Positions 1 through 15,200 of a stretch of DNA of 64,000 bases are shown here, piece after piece. Within the stretch, counting starts at the first letter, position 1, and every line of letters begins with the position of its first letter. Under the pieces are notes generated by a model that was not told the DNA's origin, ran no database searches, and saw only the letters and a program-made list of their open reading frames with translations. Where the stretch lies: NCBI RefSeq assembly GCF_964355755.1, contig NC_092671.1, positions 18,194,001 to 18,258,000 on the forward strand, read 5' to 3'. A program made the translations under genes and the position numbers. The stretch is from Antedon mediterranea (lineage: Eukaryota; Echinodermata; Crinoidea; Comatulida; Antedonidae).

Positions 1-62
1 GGCGCATTGATGGAACTTTATAAATTATTATTATTTGAATGGCTTTCATCTATTATACCTAC

Positions 63-211
63 CTGCAATGAACAAGTGTCGGTGTATTGTCGTCTGGAAT
101 GTGTAGCCGCACCATCTGAATGAACCTAATTAACGGAGAACCTGTTGCTGGCACACCATGATCGGGCCAGTCTAAGAAATGGAAATGTTTTATCTTCCGA
201 GTTTTAGCACC
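63..211 (-). CDS. RPTP exon 24: WPD loop to active-site HC
   Basis: 149 nt between acceptor cacag and donor gtaggt; starts in phase 0 and ends two bases into a codon. It encodes KIKHFHFLDWPDHGVP, the WPD loop with the general-acid Asp, and ends in TLVHC followed by AG, the usual break inside the HCSAGVGR signature. The rest of the P-loop is on the next exon, outside the window. Confidence 0.95.
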
Positions 212-3200
212 CTGTGTATGGAATAAAAATGAGCATTGAATTATAAAGTAGTTTTATTTGACTCTTACTTACAAGGTAGGCATATTGTTTCAGCCAGATT
301 TAGGTACATAAGAGTAACCCTAACCCTCATATTTAGTGGTAGTGGCAACAATAGCTAATTGTCTTCCCTCTACAAAAAATAATAATCTTACATATTGAAT
401 CATAAATTCTCGGACATGCCAACAGTTTTCTGTTTCTGTTTTTGATGTCATTGTCACAATAACATCACCAAAGAAAACAGGTTTGTGGTCCTCTGGCCAA
501 TACTGGTCACATCGTACCTGAAATCCAATTTAGTTATTATAACATTACAAATAAATTATATTATAGGCCTATTTAAATTTTTCATTTATGCAAAGCCACG
601 ATATGCTGTATGTGTTTGTCAAGGTTAGGTTTGGCTTATTATGACCGACGTCACATGCGGTTTGAAAATATATTTATAAAAATAATAATAATACTGGACA
701 AAATATTGTACATCTACAATCGGGCCGCTATAAATTGTGTGTTTATACTTTAAAGTTGGTCTACTTTTTCATTAATGATGTTTAACCATAATAATTTACT
801 ATTTAGGCCTACCTTCCCTCTTTCTACAAGCTTCGTTACCATGACAAGGTTTGAAATCTTTAACTCCCATATCATTCTCCACATATCTGCAATTGTGCCT
901 GGTAGTGGCCCTTGACATGATATGAATTCTCTCGGCGATGTAAACCCCTGTAATAATAATTAAATGAGTAAATTGGCCAGATGTTTGCCCTACTGTAGGC
1001 TATGCGAAATAAATATTGTATTTTATAAGTAGGCTACATATGAGAACACTGAAAGGGTTGCCTGTTGCATGGTAACAAGTAATAAAATTGACGTAAGTAG
1101 TCTACACTATCAAACTTTATGTGACGTGCCCTTATATGACCATGATGAAGAAGAGGAGGCCTAATACTGTTTAAGTTCACCCCGCTGTCATGCAAAAATA
1201 CACAGGGTACAGGGTTGTATCATTTAACCATGGAATAATTCAACAGAATACCGTCTCCCGATGATCCACTTTAATATAACGTCACAAGTTTATAATTGTC
1301 AATGCAAATTATTCAATCATTATTTTGACACGAAAACCAGGTGTTATGAGGGCTATACAAAAATGTAACCGGAAATAATATAAATTATTGATGTAAATAG
1401 GTTTTCTGTTAATAACAACAATGGCTCTCTTCCCAAAAGATATCATGATCAAATTACTGTAGGCCTACAATATTGTTTCCAAATATTAGTATTATATTAA
1501 GCCTCTAGACTTTCAATGAAGTAAATTTGGCAGTTTCAGCAAACGTAGGCATATAAGTAAATACTTTAAACATGTAGGCCTACTTAGACTACAGAACCTT
1601 TATTTTTGTAGTTAATCTTTCATGATAGAGCTTCAAAATTAAATGTTGCTAACGACGCTCTTCTTATAGGCATATCATCAATTTCCGGTTTTATAGGCCG
1701 CAATAATGATTGTACATACGTTTTTGTTGATTAAAGTTGTTTAGGCCTAATGCAAATCGATTCCTTTGTCTTTGGGCCTATTTTGCTGCTTCATGTAATT
1801 AAACAGATTTATGTAGCCTAACATTTTAAATTAATACCGGTAGTTATATTTTTTACTTTTTGATATATAAACGTTTTAAATTTTGCTTCGCGAAAGAAAA
1901 GTGTAAATTGTATTACCTTATAAAAAGGAAATATGTAGTCTAATTATGACAAAATGTTAACGTCTGGACACAAAAAAAAAACCCCAAAAACCGCGAAAAA
2001 CTGGCAATACAACATCCGGATATCGTCGTTAGCATCGGGCATGTTATTTCTGAAGAAGCGGACCGAAAAGTCAAATAAGGTGAAGCATTTGTTGAATTTG
2101 TGTAATTTTAATTATATATATGATGTTTACTCAAGTAGTAGGCCTAGTATACTCTCCTAATAATGATATATATTATTAGTTTATGCAGTGGTGTCTGGTG
2201 CTTCTTTCACCCAACCCTTATCAGGCTAATCCTACTCTCTAGGCCTATTCAACATTATTTTTTTTAATGATGATGTAGCCTACGCAGATGGATTCATTTC
2301 TCCTTTTTATTTTATTTGTCAATGTGAATCTGCCTTTAGTGTTTCATCGTTTGTAGTACTTTCTCGTTTCCTGAATACGGTAACTGTGTCAATCAACATG
2401 ACTTTTGGTACCAGATTGTAGCCTACACTACATAATTATTACTGCTGTGTTTATCATCTGACATTGTTTAAGCCTACGACCATGTGCTATTAAAATAATT
2501 CATCATTAACATAAATATGTTTATTATATTATAAAATAGACAAAGAAAAACCCATGAACAAACATACCAACATCAACAAGATCAACTCTGCTCGAATATA
2601 GGTTTTTCCCATGGACAGTGAAACATTGGAATGAATTACCACACAACATATTGGACTTTGTTAAAATTTCTCAATTTAAAAATGGACTTAAAAAACATAT
2701 AATGGACAACGAAATCATCACAACCTACAATCAACCCAGTAATATCAACAACTAAAGGTCAGGTCAAACACTCGAGTGTGATGCAGTTTTCCTGCTTTAT
2801 TGGAGCGAGTATAATGATCCAGATCCAGACTGAAGATATTTCTACTCACGGGTATGTAACTTGCATTTATGTAGTCTGTTCCTTCTTCGCCTTCTATGTA
2901 ACTGAGTTTAACTCGTGTACGATCATCTAAAATGCAAAGCAATATTTAAATTATTTTTAATTAATGATGACGATTTTTTATATATTGTACGGTATGTTTT
3001 TAGGCGTGTGATTTAAAGTTTTCTTTCATTTACTTTTGATAAAATCAATTAAACAAATCTGGGATCATACAAATGTTTGATTGATGGAGGTTTTCAATAC
3101 TTACATGGTAATATATTTGAGTAGCGGTTCTTAACAACATTTTCTGGTAACACTGCAGCGCTCCAACTTAATTTCTTACCAACTTTCTGTATGGACTAAA

Positions 3201-6200
3201 GTAAAAAGAAAACTGGAAAATTATTCTTCATGGCTTATTTCAAATTAACATAATTTATAAATCGTGTTGGTTTTCGCAAACGCAGTGGCAGATGAGGGGC
3301 TTTTATGCCTACCAACTATTTATTCTATTCTGAATGTTAAATATTCTTCATAGTATATATTTAGGCCTATTTTAGTAGGACAGTATATTTAGTGTAGATC
3401 CGTGTTTGAGAGAAAGTACTTTTATTGTTGTCGTGTTTTTTATCTACAAATTTCATATGACATTTATGTGGCTTTTCTCATTCTCACAGATTTCGTCATC
3501 TTCATCGTTTCAAATTAATTAATTAATATTTGGTATATTAGTAGGTTTAGAATAATTTGTTGTCTATTTCTGTCAATATATATATTGTAATTGTTATTTT
3601 ATCTATGTAGTAAACTAAATAAAAGGTAACATCGTTCTTACCTCATATTCCTGTGAAAATCCAAAGTGGGTATGCGCTATCATTTCATGGTAATCATGAC
3701 AAAAGTCAGATAAAGCTACCGGTCTACAATGTAAACAAGTAACCAGTCAGTATAACGATATTCATATTCAATCAACAAATCTTTTCATCTCTTTTGAATG
3801 AACGCCGTTCGTTATTTATTTAATTTCTATTTTAGGGTTTATGTCTCTTTCATTTTTAACGTTTTTAAACGGGGCCTAAACCTTAAAAAAGGGACATTAA
3901 ATAACATTTAAACAAGACAGAAACTCCACATCGATAGCAATGGGGTGCACACAAATACGCACCCATCCCGTTCTGCCTCTTCCTCCCCGCACACACAACA
4001 CAAAAACCAAAACATAAGGCAGGAAAACAATAACGCAAATAAGATTATTTATCATGATTGAGACATGATGAGAAACTGCTTAACTTATTAAGAAAATAAT
4101 TTTAAAATTTAAAGACGTAATTTGTTTAGAGAGCTCTTCCACTATACCTTGGGAAGATGATCTGGTGTGGGCATAGCTTGAATGATTAAGAAGACATTTG
4201 CATGATGTCAAAGGGGGAAGAAGAGGCACCATTGATTTGTCAGTATTAAAGCGCAACATCCTAAATAAATAATTAATTGAGAATATGATATTTACCGACT
4301 GTACTTCTTTGTGTTCGGACACCTGACCAATGGCGTTGCTGGACTGTCCTGGTCGTCTTTACATGACCAATGTGTTGATAATCGACGAAGCAGTGGTTTA
4401 TCAGGACTGTACATTAAAAAAATACCCAACATTTCATTTTAAACTATCTAGGCCTATATACAATACTACATTATTAAAAAAGTATTATTGCTTATCAATT
4501 ATGATAAATGTATTTTAATATCGAATAGCTTAGAATTAAATATTCAGGTAGTGGATCCTGAGAGAGACACATCCATATTCACACCCCTCCTCTTATAATC
4601 TGACTTGTTTTCATCGTACCATAAATTTCGATCAACTTCGGAATTACAGCATATTTTTTTAATAGTTATTAGTAATCATTTTATGCATATTTCCGTTTTT
4701 ATACTCCACCCCCCCCCCACCCGCTTTGTGAATTTTTTAGATTTCTGTGTGCCACCACATACCGGTACGTAAACAATATTGACACCCTAAAATAGAAAAG
4801 TTGGCACTGGTCCGAAATCCCTGAAAGTGGTAAAATCATGACGAAAGAACAACACAATGGTGGTTTTTACATATCACACGCTATCTAAAAATAACTATCA
4901 GGATAATTGGAATGATGCATGTGAAAATCATCTTATGTTTAATCACTGTCGTGACAAATGATGACAGATAGTTTCCTGATTATCAATTTGAATACATTTA
5001 AATAGACATACTTCTTCGTGTCACATCATTTTTTATTTATAATTACATAAAATGCTGATATTAACATTGATATTATCTAGGTCTAGATTATGATCTAATT
5101 TTACATTATTATTTAATATTAGAGTAATACTGTAGGCTTACTCTAATTCATTCGGTTTGCAACAGTTTTTTTCAGCCTTGTGTTGAATTTTAAATTAATT
5201 TTCTTTGAAATTAAATATTTAGTATGTATATATACCTAAGTATATTCATTTGCATTATTTATCTGTGGAACAATTTCTATACACATGTTTAACGTTTGAC
5301 CCAAGTCATGTAGGCCTATGTATCCGGTAGGCCCACCTTCTTTTGTAAATAGAAGATTTAAACAAAATACGATGCAACAACTTTTACTTACCCATATTTT
5401 CTATTTCTTCGTAGGAATATGACCACTAATATAATGACCACAATTATTAGTACGATGAGAGCACACATCACAGCAATGATCAGCATTCCATCATCTTCCG
5501 CTGCATGTCAGAAAACACAAAAACAAATAAATGTTTTAATTAAATAATATTTCCATCATATTATTTAGACCGCCGTAGTGTACAATCCCGTAGGGTTTCG
5601 TAGGGGTCGAAATACCCCCTCCACACTTTTTTCCGTGCCCTTTTCAAACAGAGACCATCAGCGAAGTGCTAGAAAATAGGCTAACTCATGACAATTTTTG
5701 TCCAATTCAATTCAATTCAATTAAATTCAATAAACTTTATTGTCAAACTCATAAATGGCTTGAAACTTTGGCTGAAAGTACACACATTACATTGAATTGG
5801 TTATATAGCAAGCAGAAATTCATTTACTATACTGCTTAGGCTTGAACTTCCCCTTTTTGAGGAAAATCCTGGACCGGCTTGGGCGTATCATGTAGGTCAG
5901 AATGTTATTTTCAACATTACAAATCCCATGATAAACAATGTAATTACCGCAAAGAGTAATATATCTCTCTCTCTCTATAACTCCAAAATGGGAATTTCAC
6001 CAGGAAAATTGTTCCATGTAAAGATTGAAACTATTTTAGAAATTAAATTTTGAATTGTCACTGGTATTTCATCATTTATAAAATGTCACTAGTTATTTAT
6101 TCAATCTGTAAAACAAGTATTTTCAATCAATAAAAATAATAAATCAAATAACATAACCTACAAATTCAATATGGATTATACAAAAATCATTGCTCCCAAA

Positions 6201-9200
6201 AGCATTCAGAATAAAGTGAAACATTAATAATGAATGATACAATATTTTAACAGTTGCCAATTCTAAGTAAAATTACGTCAAATAGATAATGTGATTAGAA
6301 CAAGGGCTTAAGTTGTTGATAAATTCTGTCATTATGAATTAAGTCTTTTGATGAAGACATTACTAACAATATGTTATTTTTGATACGCTAAGTAAGTTAC
6401 ATATATTTTATGAGTTTTATATACTTCTAACTGGCAGCCTAAACGTGGTTTTACATAAACGGATTTATAACAATGTATTTACCCTTTTAATAAACATTAC
6501 AATAAAACAAATAAAAAGAGCTACTGAGAAACAGTTGTACCACTATTAATTCCATGGAAAATAAATAGAATAACAAATGCGTCCTCTTTATACAACGTTT
6601 TACTCATTTTTAGTCGCGTGGACGCGACTCTATAGTTCACTATGTCGGTCGGTCGGTCTGTCTGTCGGTCTGTCTGTCGGTCCGGTATCACTATGCGTTT
6701 TATCGCTTTTCTGTACTTTTTGAACTGTTTTGATGTCAACATGTGGGCATTTACGTGAAATTGTGCACCTCCTATTGTGAATGACGTTAGAGTTGCGCAA
6801 CGTGATTTACGCGCGATTTAACGATTTTCTCGTATTTAACATAGGTCAAAAACCAAATAACATTTTAAATTGAAACTTTGCAAAAGTTTAATTTATATCA
6901 GGCGCTAACTTTCTGTTGGAAAAAAAATGTGTGTTTTACACAAAGTTACGCGCGCACGCGCATTTAAAATTTTAAAATGCACAAAATTAATTTTTAATCA
7001 ACTTTCTACGCGTTTTCATTTTGAGCATGTCAAAAATTCATGCGCACTTTTTTACGCGCGCGGTGCGCACGTTGCGTTAAATACATACTTTTTTCGAGTG
7101 ATTTATGTTTTTGCAGCCTTTTCTAATAATTTTACCAACTTTTAAACAATTTCGACTTAAAATTACGTCATACGAGCACGTCGAATTGGAAACGTTTTTG
7201 ATGAAAAGTTCAAAAATTCGTCAAAATTATGCCTTTTTAGTCGCGTGGACGCGACTCTATAGTTCACTATGTCGGTCGGTCTGTCTGTCGGTCTGTCTGT
7301 CGGTCCGGTATCACTATGCATTGTAGCACGCGACTTAATGGCTGTTGGCCTTGTTTTAAAAATGTTCTATGAATAGATAAACCTGGAAATAATAAGGATT
7401 GTAATGTTTAACTTTAAAATATCTGACGTAATGGCAAAATATTCAAAAAGAAAATATTTGTATTGCTTTTATAGTTAGTTGTATCTGTTGTAGAAAATCA
7501 ACATTTGCAATATGTGTACTTATAGATAGATTGACAAAATAGTGTGTGGGAAATTTATTTAACTCACGTAATGATATCGGTGAAGAAAAGTGAGTATCGG
7601 TGTACCCAGCTTCTGAATATGCTCTGAAGTTGTAGCTGTGAAGATAAACACACAATTCGGAAGTATAAATACACTAATAAACATGATTCACCAATTAGTA
7701 ATTAATAGACCATTAAGACCATTTTATTTGCATCGCCACGAAGACACGAATTACACACAAATAAACAACATTTTTATCTAACATTATGTTTCAATTATAT
7801 TGATTTTATCTTTCATAAAATCGAAATTATATCAACAATTTAATTGTTTTCTTTACACTTCCTGATTTTATTTCAAGTTTATTAGCTAATAATTATTGTA
7901 CTATAATTTACATGCTTTTTAAATTTATTCATATTTTTCATATTTTAATTAGATTACTTGAGAGAGAACCCATTAATTATATTTCCTCTTTTCCAAAAAT
8001 CAATCGAATGACATTCTAGAAATCAAAGTGCATATTCATAGTTAATTTAATTACTTTAATTAATTATTTATACATACACATATGTCTTGCCCGGGGATAG
8101 AGGGCCATTGCAGTACACATGTCGCTTTTTTGAACATGAATCACTCCCAATCATAATCCGTATGCTTTTTGTTGATCTTTGTACTCTTAATGAACCTGTA
8201 TATTTTTGATCTATGGAATAATACAATTGTAAATTTTTGGTGAAAATGACATAATATTTAAATGACTATTATTTTGAATATTGACTCCTGTCTGAGGTAA
8301 AGCTAACTAGTAGAAGTATACACGTTGTATTAGCAACGTAGAAACCTGGATAGAAGAGATGGAAGACCATACAGCTCGTATGGCTGGTAACTATCGACAA
8401 TCGCCTTAAAGATGGACGATTTTTTGTTTTTAACAGCAGTGTCTTTCACGGGACATCTCTTTCTATAAAGAGATAGATATAGTGGCCGTGGGAGTGGGGG
8501 CTGTTGGGGGTGAGGATGTGATGATTATTGTAACGACAAAGACGATCAATCATCGAGTTAAAATATAGTAAAAAAACATACTTGTACCAAACATAATAAT
8601 CTCATCATGTAGTAGATTCGTCATTCATGGTTTAGCTTAGATATCACAAGGGAAATTGAAAATGTGTGAATGCAGCTTTACGGTGATCTGGCCTACTTAC
8701 TCTCATTAACAAGGGAAATTGAACAAGTGTAAATGAAGCTTTATACGGTGATCTGGCCTACTTACTCTCATCGTCATGTCTAATTCCAGAATACTCAATT
8801 GGTTCACTTATTTGGTATTTTGGTATAGGATCTTGTACTATTGCCTGTGACCAGGTCAGCATAGTAACATTTGGACGGTCAAAGCTTTCTGGCTGTTGGT
8901 CATATACAATTGCTGGAAATAAAAATAAACTTATGACACCTACGAGTTTTGTACTCTAGTAGGCCTATAGCGTATTCGTCAATACAGGTAATAAAAACAT
9001 CAATTTAACTTTATTTATTCAACTTTATTTTAGAAGGGTAGCTCTAACAGCTGTACTACAGCAGTATACAGCTAACTTGAAGATGCCCTTTTAAAGGTAA
9101 TACAAAAATATACGATGTTCAAACATAAATTAATTAAAGACTCTGGAATCGCTGATAAAAAGCAAATATATCATAACATTTAAATCTTAATTTAAAAAAT

Positions 9201-12200
9201 AATGTGCGCACCTGCAGCTTCTGCTACAATAACAGAATAATACAAGATTTCCCCATAATCATCTGTAAAATACGAGTCATCAAAATCAACTGGAAATGAC
9301 TTGGATGTTAAATCTTGCTGCTGCACACCTTTTGGACGTATACTGGTTGGTCTAGGGGCTACAGGAAGAAAACGTGAATATCATCACCTTTCTACACGGC
9401 ACTAGGGACGTTTTATTCAAACTGCGTCGCACCTTCGCATAACATTTAAAACTAAACATAATCAACTTGAAATATGTATTATCAAGGCCCACGTATGTGT
9501 TTATTAAGTTTAGGAATAAATGAACGAACGATTATAAAAACATGTTATTAAATATTATAAAATCCCTCTTTGGGACACAGCCATATTCTGGTGACACATC
9601 CATTAAGGGTACGGTACACCTAAGGGCAATCATTGGTTTGAAACTTCTTTTACTACTTTCTTAGTATTATGGTATCGTATTAATATCATAGTATTCAAAG
9701 TACCTGCAGGAACCTGATACGGCTTACTACAAAATCTAGCACAATCAATTTTCTGATATCATTTTGTGAATTTTATTAGCTAGGAATGACTTCATTTCCC
9801 CACGGAAAACAGTACTGCCACGGCCAGTTCAATAATATATCCAGGTACCAAAATTATGAAAAATTATGTTCAGTGTAGAAGACCAATTAAACAATTAGGG
9901 TGTAGTTATTATGTGATTAATCAGGCAGAGATCTGACATTATGTTTGCATTATATAACACAGCAGGACTAAGTCAGACATTTTCTGGTCATGTGTTTTTT
10001 TAACACAAACTAAAAGCGTTTATTAGGTATGATTTCTAAATATGTTTTTGTTGAACTTACACCAAATAGGAGTCGACATATTCTTTACCAGATCTGGTCC
10101 ATAGCCAACAGTTGTTTCTGCCACAATCTTAAGGAAAAGCGAAAAGATCATTACATTTCAATAAGTGTGAGGTAAAAATGTAGCCTAGAGGGGTATCTTC
10201 TGTCACCTTCAATCGCGACTCGAGTACGTCGCTGAATGCGTCACGACATTATAATGTTGTAAAGGCTTAGCTTGGTACTGGTAGAATTCGAAAATTTGAC
10301 GAGCCGAATCGGTAAGGGCCAAATCGTACTGTACGGTAACAATTCGGAATTTATGAAGACATCTTTAATCTAAAAGTATGTATTTTAATTAATACGGTAG
10401 TTAATAATTACCTAAAGAAAATATGTAGGCCAAATTTTACCTTTTTATTAATTTCAAATATTTTAATTTATAAGTAATGATTCCAAAATACCTTATTAAT
10501 AATTGTAAACAATTTACCATTATATGGAAATAATTAGTAAGTATAGCTTAGCAGGTTTAACTCACACAGGAAATATATATAGGCCTCGAAAAATTCATGG
10601 GCTGATGTGTGTTTGAAGATAACACGTTGTTTGACTATAGAGCACTGGCTGTGATAAACTGCTTTCAACATCTTATACAAAATTCTAATATAATTATGTC
10701 TAAATATATTGTAATTTAATCTTACATTCAAGAATAAAAACAGAATAATATTAATTAATAACAAAACGAACTTTCAACACTTATTTATGGAAAAACAGAA
10801 AAAATCACCATCAGGCATCATTGTTACTTGTTTGTTGTCAAAGATACAATTCTTTTGCGAGATTTTCTTTTATTTATACATTTCATTGAGACCGACATTT
10901 TCTTTAAAGCGACACTTTCTCTTAGTACGAACTTTTCATTTATAGCGATTTTCAAATGACATGTATGACTGATTATACTTACAGAAAAACTGTACATGTA
11001 TCCGGGTCTCAACTCTGAAAAAGATCCTTCAGTTTTATTATAGGGAATCTTCTTTCTGCCCCTGTCTTCACCTGTTTCAGACAGTCTGGTTCGCTTTTTC
11101 TAAAGAGAGGAAAGATTTAAAGATTGGTACTATAAGACTGAAATAAGTTTCTTCAAATGTTGGCCAATGTTTGATGACAGTCTACAATTCTACTTGTTTT
11201 TATGTTAATACACAATATACATAACAGGTGCTTTACATGTCAAACACAAGATTCTCTACAATTGTTTGAGTTGCTTTATACAGTATTTGAACCCAGTATC
11301 CTGTGACTGTCAGGCAAGCATCGTAAATAAATGTTTTTCATTTGTAGGTTTCAAAGAGCAGATTTAAAATGTATAACGGTATCTACTTCCCGCTTCTCAA
11401 GTGATGTTGTTTGAATGCATTGTGGATTTCAAGATCATAAAGGAATACGTGGTATTTAAGAGCTAGTAGAAAACAATTAAACAATTGTTTGTTTATGGTA
11501 TATATCTACAGTATAATGCATGATGAAGTAGCTTAATGTACAGTGCAAATATATTGCTATATACTAACATTTGGAGCGGATCCTTCATATGAAATTGTAT
11601 AACCAAGGATTCTTCCATTTGGTTCCAAGGGTGCTTCAAAATGAACACTTATTGTCGTTGGGTTCACGGGCACCAGTTTAAAACGCGAAACCTGGCCAGG
11701 ACCTACGTCGATAAACGAAAACAAATTAACAATGATGTAACAGACCAATTAAATTTGATATAATTTACTTAATATTAAGTTATAATATACTTACGCCCTT
11801 CTCTTGTATTAAAGTGGATGTGGCGAGTTTCACTTATTAGTTTCCCTGAGACGGTACTTATGTAAAAGTCATATCCAAGATATGGATCCAATCTTTTTCT
11901 GTCAATTGATGTCACTTCTGGTGTGTAGTTAGCGACAATGATATGCCGTGATGATACCAATCTGGTGGTGTAGTAGTCGAATATTCCTTCAGCTCTTTCC
12001 CAAGCTAAGCTTACGGTTTCTGCTGTACGTGTTATTATGCTGACATCATTTGGCATTGCTGGTTCTAGAAATAAAATACATACAATTAACAATTAACTAG
12101 TACTTTCTTTCTAGAAATTTTGTTTTCACATTTAATACAATTTAATTAAGAACAACATTCGACAATTGTTTTTTGAAGACAACGAAAGATATTGAGGCTG

Positions 12201-15200
12201 ATGTTAAATGTGCTTTGTTTAGGAGATATAATTATGTTCATTTATAATTTACAGTAGCCCATTGTGTGATAGATAAGGCGAAGGGCTTAAACATTTTTCA
12301 TAAATAATAATGCAAGTAACTTTTACAGTGTTGCAAATATTAGCAATATAGTGTATTGTTATTACTGTATCAGTTGACAGAACGTGTTTGTAGGCCTATG
12401 TTTAACGTTTCTTACCTGTCCTCTGTCGCATTACAAGCGGTGGTGGTTTGATTGTAAGATCATTACTAATTAAACTCGTAACACTAATTGTGTACAATTC
12501 ACCAGGTACAAGTCCATTACAAGTATATTCCTGGTGTGCCGATACATTATTATGCCAAAGGTCATCGTTGATGCTCCAACCATCTACATACGCTACACAT
12601 TGGACACGATAGAAACATGATGTACAATCGTTGTCGACCCATGCAAATGTGACGTCAGTTTTACTGTAACTGACAATGTGCAAATATTCAGGGCTGTGGG
12701 GATCTGTAGAAAAAGTATACTTATCAACATCCGTCGGTAAATTCCATTTCGATCAACATTTTTAGAAAGAAAGTTCCAAATTAGCTGAAAAATGTCTTCT
12801 GGTTCGAACATAATGCCTTAAAATGATAAAATAATTCAAATACGTTCATAATCACATTGTGAACGTAGCCTACTACTAGTACGTCCGTACAAAACATAGC
12901 ACAACTTCTTTACTTCAATGTGAAAGAAGTTAATAGTTTTGTTTCATCAAGGTATGACATTTCAGAAAGTAGGATAGGTAAAAAGAAAAAGTTATTCATT
13001 CCATTAGCTTAAATTTATTCAACATAAAGTTCAGCAAAAGACTATTGTGTTATTTTAGTTTTACTATTTCCTATACTAAAATAAACATAAAAATTAATTG
13101 TTAGAGCTAAATTATTGTGATAGCTTTATTGTTACGTGCAATGACATCCGAAAGTAAAACATACAGTTTACTACATATCTTTTTAAAATAAACAAGTTAC
13201 TGTGAGAATTTCCGGACAGGTAACACGTAAGAGAAAGATTATTTACACTGAAGATCCTAACTTTTTTTTTTAATTCCTGCATGTAATATGTTTAAACCGT
13301 TTTGTAGTTACCGGTACTACGAGTCTTCCCGTCCGCTGCTTCCCCTTCTCAAGATTTTGAAAAAGTTCGTTTTCATTGGAATCGTTTCCGAAACAGATGG
13401 TTCATAATAATAGTGACTAAAACCAGGTTTAACATAATTATATGTTACACATGTTAAATAACTCCAACATTTCCTTTTTGACAAAAACTTGGAAATTGGA
13501 ATTACCAACAAATCCAGGTATTAATTCAAAGAAACTATGAATACAAAGTCCGGATGCTTGGTTTTATTTTAAAATAGAACAGTTTGGAAACTGGTTCGTT
13601 TTGATCGAGTTAATCCCCAAATAACTGCAGGGCTACGACACTGGTCATAACGTACACGCATGACATAACGTACTGTATTATCATCAATAAAGCTTGGTTC
13701 CCATTAGAAAAAAATCCTGCCGTAACACAACGTACGGTAGCCACATAACGTACGGTAGCGACACTACGGTAGCGACGCAAATTACTGTTCTATCCATAAT
13801 TTCACGGCACTTTGCGCCGGTACGCGGCATTGCTTTGCGTCCTAGACACAGAACGTCAAAAAGGTTGTTTGGAAATGAAACACTTTTCTAACTAAAATAG
13901 ATCTAACCATACTGTATGTACATTATCTACTGCTTCCTTTAGTTAAAACTAAAAAAAAATTATACTAAATGAAATCAACACTATATACAGCAGTATCTCC
14001 GTGGCGAACGAGCGTTAAGTATCATAATTCTTTTGTTTAATTTTTCGTATACTGTAAATCTTCTAATAGTAACCCACACTGTAATAGTAACCCCCCTTCT
14101 AATAGTAACCCAACTTATAAGTCAATCTATAATAATAACCCACTACTCTAATAGTAACCCCCTTCTAATAGTAACCCAACTTATAAGAAGTAAATCTATA
14201 ATAATAACCCACTACTCTAAAAGTAACCCATGGGGGTTACTATTAGACTCACAAAAACTTTTTTGAGAGATAATGCATGTTGATCTCGGGAGTGGGGGAG
14301 GATTGAGTCTTTTTGATAAATAAAGTTAGGGTTTCAACCAAATTTGTTTATTCGTATACTGTTATATTATTTTGCTATGAGTTGCTGACTGGTAAAGCTG
14401 GGGGAGGGGGGGGGGAGGTTACTATTTTCAGATGCCTAACCTAATTTAAGATTAGTAATATTAACCCACTGCTCTAATAGTAACCCCCTTCTAATAGTAA
14501 TCCACCCTAAAAAACAATCCAAGAATAATAACCCAGGGTTACAATTAGAAGATTTACGTTACACGATATTTCTTGAATTGTTGATGTTAATATCTTTTGT
14601 TAGATCATTAATCGTTTTCCTGTTGACATTTAAAGAGAAAGTGAAGCATCTTCATAACAAATATTCTGACATTGTTCAAATAATTACAAGTCTATTTTAA
14701 TCAACCGATGCATGACACTCAAATTCGCACAATATTTTACGTGTTTTTTTCTTCAGTTTTTTATATTTTATTTTATAAATTATTTTAAAATAAAAAAAAA
14801 CAACAATATTGTACGCGTTTTTTCTCAGTTTATACAATTTCAATACTCACTTGTGATGACTTCAATTACTGCAGGATGGGAATCCTCAAAGTCAGATTTT
14901 TTAGTCACTAGTGATACCCTGTATTTCGTCCCAGCTGATAGCTTTTTGAATCTTGCCACAGACATCCCACCATAGAAAATATTGAGTTGCCGTGTAGCAC
15001 ATTTATCACACGTCACAGCGACGCCTTCGTAAGAACCCGGTGGGTCTTCCCACAGAACAGCAAATGACGTATTTGTCAGAGCATTAACGCGGATTTCACT
15101 TGCCTGTCCAAGCTCTGGGGAAATATAAAATAAATGTGTGAAATGTATGAGTTATGATTCAGACACAAAGCATTTTATGCTATGACGTTAATCTTATTAA

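Larger units (their letters stand above)
948..2849 (-). other. Intron between exons 21 and 22
   Basis: A+T-rich intron with several TAGGCCTA motifs, the inverted-repeat fragment near 1.1 kb and a LINE 3' fragment at 2.56-2.73 kb. I see no further exon-like open frame with good splice sites. Confidence 0.7.
5501..8765 (-). other. Intron between exons 17 and 18
   Basis: Holds the ATTGAATTG tail at 5.7 kb, the GTCG element at 6.6-7.36 kb, a possible cassette exon at 7.57 kb, and the duplicated donor-bearing segment at 8.65-8.77 kb. The rest is A+T-rich and unassigned. Confidence 0.7.

Noticed and set aside
8330-8480. Open minus-strand segment (SIFKAIVDSYQPYELYGLP)
   Set aside because: Protein-like by eye, but flanking splice sites are poor and exons 17 and 18 already join in frame without it.
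14712-14975. Plus-strand 87-codon frame
   Set aside because: Overlaps and is antisense to the FN3-7 exon; a shadow of real coding sequence.
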